Source: Trinickia violacea (lineage in GTDB: Bacteria > Pseudomonadota > Gammaproteobacteria > Burkholderiales > Burkholderiaceae). From it: a stretch of 64,000 bases of DNA. Position numbers and translations under genes: made by a program. How positions within the stretch are numbered: the stretch's first letter is position 1; each line of letters begins with the position of its first letter. Below are positions 62,421-64,000 of this stretch, one piece after another. The stretch lies in the NCBI RefSeq assembly GCF_005280735.1, contig NZ_CP040077.1:2170001-2234000 (forward strand). Reading direction: 5' to 3'. Under the pieces are notes generated by a model, which was not told where the DNA came from, searched no databases, and saw nothing but the letters and a program-made list of their open reading frames with translations.

Positions 62421-63647
62421 GTGTACACGCTCCTGAACGGGATGCGCGTCGTCGAATGCGCATCGTTCATCGCCGCTCCGTCCTGCGCACTGCATCTGCT
62501 GCAACTCGGTGCGGACGTGATCCGCATCGATCCGGTCGGCGGCGGCCCGGACTTCCGGCGCTGGCCGGTGTCCGGCGACGGACGCAGCTTCTACTGGGAA
62601 GGGCTGAACAAGGGGAAGAGGTCGATCGCGATCGACCTATCCCGGCCCGAGGGCCGCGCGCTCGCGGTCGACATCATTACCGCACAGGGCGACGGCGCGG
62701 GCCTCTTCGTCACCAACTTCCCGAAGCGTGGCTTTTTGTCCCACAACGCGTTGCGCGAGCGACGTCCGGATCTGATTACGGTTCGCGTGATGGGCTGGAA
62801 CGACGGTTCGCAGGCGCTCGACTACACGGTGAACGCGGCGCTCGGGGTACCGTACATGACCGGCTCGGACGCGAACGGCGACGCACCCGTGAACCACGTG
62901 CTGCCCGCGTGGGACCTGCTGACCGGCTCTTACGCGGCGTTCGCGCTTCTCGCGGCCGAGCGGTTTCGCCGCCAGACCGGCCAGGGGCAGGAGGTGCTGG
63001 TGCCGCTGTCGGACGTCGCGCTCGCGTCGGTCGGCCACATGGGCCAGATCGCCGAGGTGCTGACGGGCGGCGACCGGCCTCGGCAGGGCAACGACCTGTT
63101 CGGCGCGTTCGGTCGTGATTTCACGACCGCCGACGGTCGTCGCGTGATGGTCGTCGCGGTCACTGCGCGGCAGTGGTCCGGCCTCGTGAAGGCACTTGGG
63201 CTCGGCGCCGAGATCGCCGGGATCGAGGCGTCGTACGGCGTGTCGTTCGCGCAGGACGAGGGCGTTCGCTTCACGCATCGCGACGCGCTGTTTCCGCTGT
63301 TCGAGCGCGCGATCGCCGCGTGCGCGCTGGCCGACCTGCAAGAAGCGTTCGACGCGAATGCGGTGTGCTGGTCGCAGTACAGGACGTTGCACGCGGCGCT
63401 GCGCGAGGATCCGCATTTCTCGACCGATCGCGATCTGTTCACGGCGCTCGATCATCCGAGCGGATATCGCTACCCGGCGCCCGGCGCGATGGCGAGTTTC
63501 GGCGGCGCTGCGCGGCAGCCGGTCGAGCGCGCGCCGCGTCTCGGCGAGCACACGGACGAGGTGCTTGCCGAGGTACTGGCGCTGTCGTCGGCGCGCATCG
63601 GCGAGTTGCACGACGCCGGCCTCGTCGCCGGCCCCGAGAAACGATAG
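62421..63647 (+). CDS. Class III CoA-transferase, mesaconyl-CoA transferase-like
   Basis: 408 residues from GTG at 62421, which has GGAGG 7 nt upstream; TTG at 62406 is inside that ribosome site. The candidate catalytic aspartate is D165 in HVLPAWDLLTGSY, the local pattern I associate with mesaconyl-CoA C1-C4 transferases and their relatives rather than formyl-CoA transferase. Such enzymes may move CoA within one dicarboxylic acid. The N-terminus (LNGMRVVECASFIAAP) and C-terminus (LGEHTDEVLAEV) are normal for the family. Very GC-rich third positions. Together with the gene at 59742 it makes two distinct CoA-transferases in one cluster. Confidence 0.85.
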   Translation: MYTLLNGMRVVECASFIAAPSCALHLLQLGADVIRIDPVGGGPDFRRWPVSGDGRSFYWEGLNKGKRSIAIDLSRPEGRALAVDIITAQGDGAGLFVTNFPKRGFLSHNALRERRPDLITVRVMGWNDGSQALDYTVNAALGVPYMTGSDANGDAPVNHVLPAWDLLTGSYAAFALLAAERFRRQTGQGQEVLVPLSDVALASVGHMGQIAEVLTGGDRPRQGNDLFGAFGRDFTTADGRRVMVVAVTARQWSGLVKALGLGAEIAGIEASYGVSFAQDEGVRFTHRDALFPLFERAIAACALADLQEAFDANAVCWSQYRTLHAALREDPHFSTDRDLFTALDHPSGYRYPAPGAMASFGGAARQPVERAPRLGEHTDEVLAEVLALSSARIGELHDAGLVAGPEKR

Positions 63648-63689
63648 TCAACCACCATGCGGTGCCATGCCGACCGCGACTCGAACATC

Positions 63690-64000
63690 ATGTCTACTGA
63701 CGCACAATTCATCGAACACGCCCAGGGCCTCACGCCTGCGGTGAGCACCTATGTGGCGGCTGCATCGGCCGCCGTGGCCCGGCTCTGCAAGGTCGACGGA
63801 CGCGCTGATGCCGCCCTGGTGGACCGGCATCAGCGCGCGGTCCACGGACTCGCGTGGATGGCGACGACGGCCGAGGCGATCGTCCGGGCCGCGCAATGGT
63901 GCGTGAACCTCGCGGATCGGGGCGTTCTCGCTCGCGCCGACTCGCTCGCGGTGCGCATTGGCGTGGCCGAATATCTTAACCAGCTGACGAGCGGCATCCC
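63690..64000 (+). CDS. Unidentified helical protein, N-terminal part (runs off right edge)
   Basis: The frame is open from ATG at 63690 (or in-frame ATG at 63657, 11 residues longer) to the edge, giving at least 103 residues. The visible part is Ala-rich and helical: AVSTYVAAASAAVARLCKVD, then HQRAVHGLAWMATTAEAIVR. It resembles helical N-terminal segments of certain long acyl-CoA dehydrogenases, which would suit the cluster, but no FAD- or CoA-binding motif is in view, so this is only a guess. It is 42 nt after the second CoA-transferase and co-directional. Confidence 0.45.
   Translation, partial: MSTDAQFIEHAQGLTPAVSTYVAAASAAVARLCKVDGRADAALVDRHQRAVHGLAWMATTAEAIVRAAQWCVNLADRGVLARADSLAVRIGVAEYLNQLTSGI

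Overview
The window is GC-rich, densely coding, and carries a gene order I recognise from the main chromosome of Burkholderia sensu lato (Burkholderia, Paraburkholderia, Caballeronia, Trinickia). The evidence is the runs trxA/rho; dnaX-ybaB-recR; surE-pcm-nlpD-rpoS; ndk-rlmN-rodZ-ispG-hisS-yfgM-bamB-der-hfq-hflX-hflK-hflC-hisZ-purA; and phaC-phaA-phaB-phaR. I cannot name the species from sequence alone. Most genes are single-copy housekeeping genes. No rRNA, tRNA, CRISPR array or prophage was seen.

Layout. 1-7.9 kb reads mostly leftward: a truncated MATE efflux gene, an ArnT-like glycosyltransferase, rpmE2 (L31 type B), an MtfA-like peptidase, a MerR regulator overlapping an MFS exporter, rho and trxA. 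8.3-13.1 kb reads rightward: 4.5S SRP RNA, dnaX-ybaB-recR and a class III CoA-transferase. After a leftward quinone-oxidoreductase-like gene comes surE-pcm-nlpD-rpoS plus a DEDDy exonuclease (14.4-18.8 kb), then a leftward EEP-family nuclease, rlmD, and a leftward Bax-inhibitor-1 family membrane protein. 22.3-39.4 kb is a long rightward block for nucleotide metabolism, isoprenoid synthesis, outer-membrane assembly, RNA chaperone, membrane protease regulation and histidine/purine synthesis. Then come kup, tex (leftward), an unidentified exported coiled-coil protein, a YdcH-like small protein and a DinG/YoaA-type helicase.

An IS4-family insertion sequence (47744-49174, 19-bp perfect inverted repeats, 10-bp direct repeats) sits in the tip of the terminator hairpin that separated the helicase gene from bamD. 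Then follow bamD, rluD, pgeF and the polyhydroxybutyrate operon phaC-phaA-phaB with phaR.

From about 57.6 kb to the right edge the content changes. Two poorly conserved, partly AT-richer gaps flank an aromatic-acid/H+ symporter-like gene. They are followed by a CoA-transferase, a thiolase, a second (mesaconyl-CoA-transferase-like) CoA-transferase and the start of another gene. I read this as an accessory catabolic cluster inserted after phaR. It is the most likely place here for an undescribed pathway; its substrate cannot be read from sequence.

At the regulatory level: three genes (dnaX, surE and the exported protein at 44213) have a -10-like box ending 6-7 nt before the start codon and no Shine-Dalgarno, suggesting leaderless mRNAs. 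A perfect 16-bp palindrome lies in the merR promoter. Several strong hairpins without a U-tract sit between co-oriented housekeeping genes.
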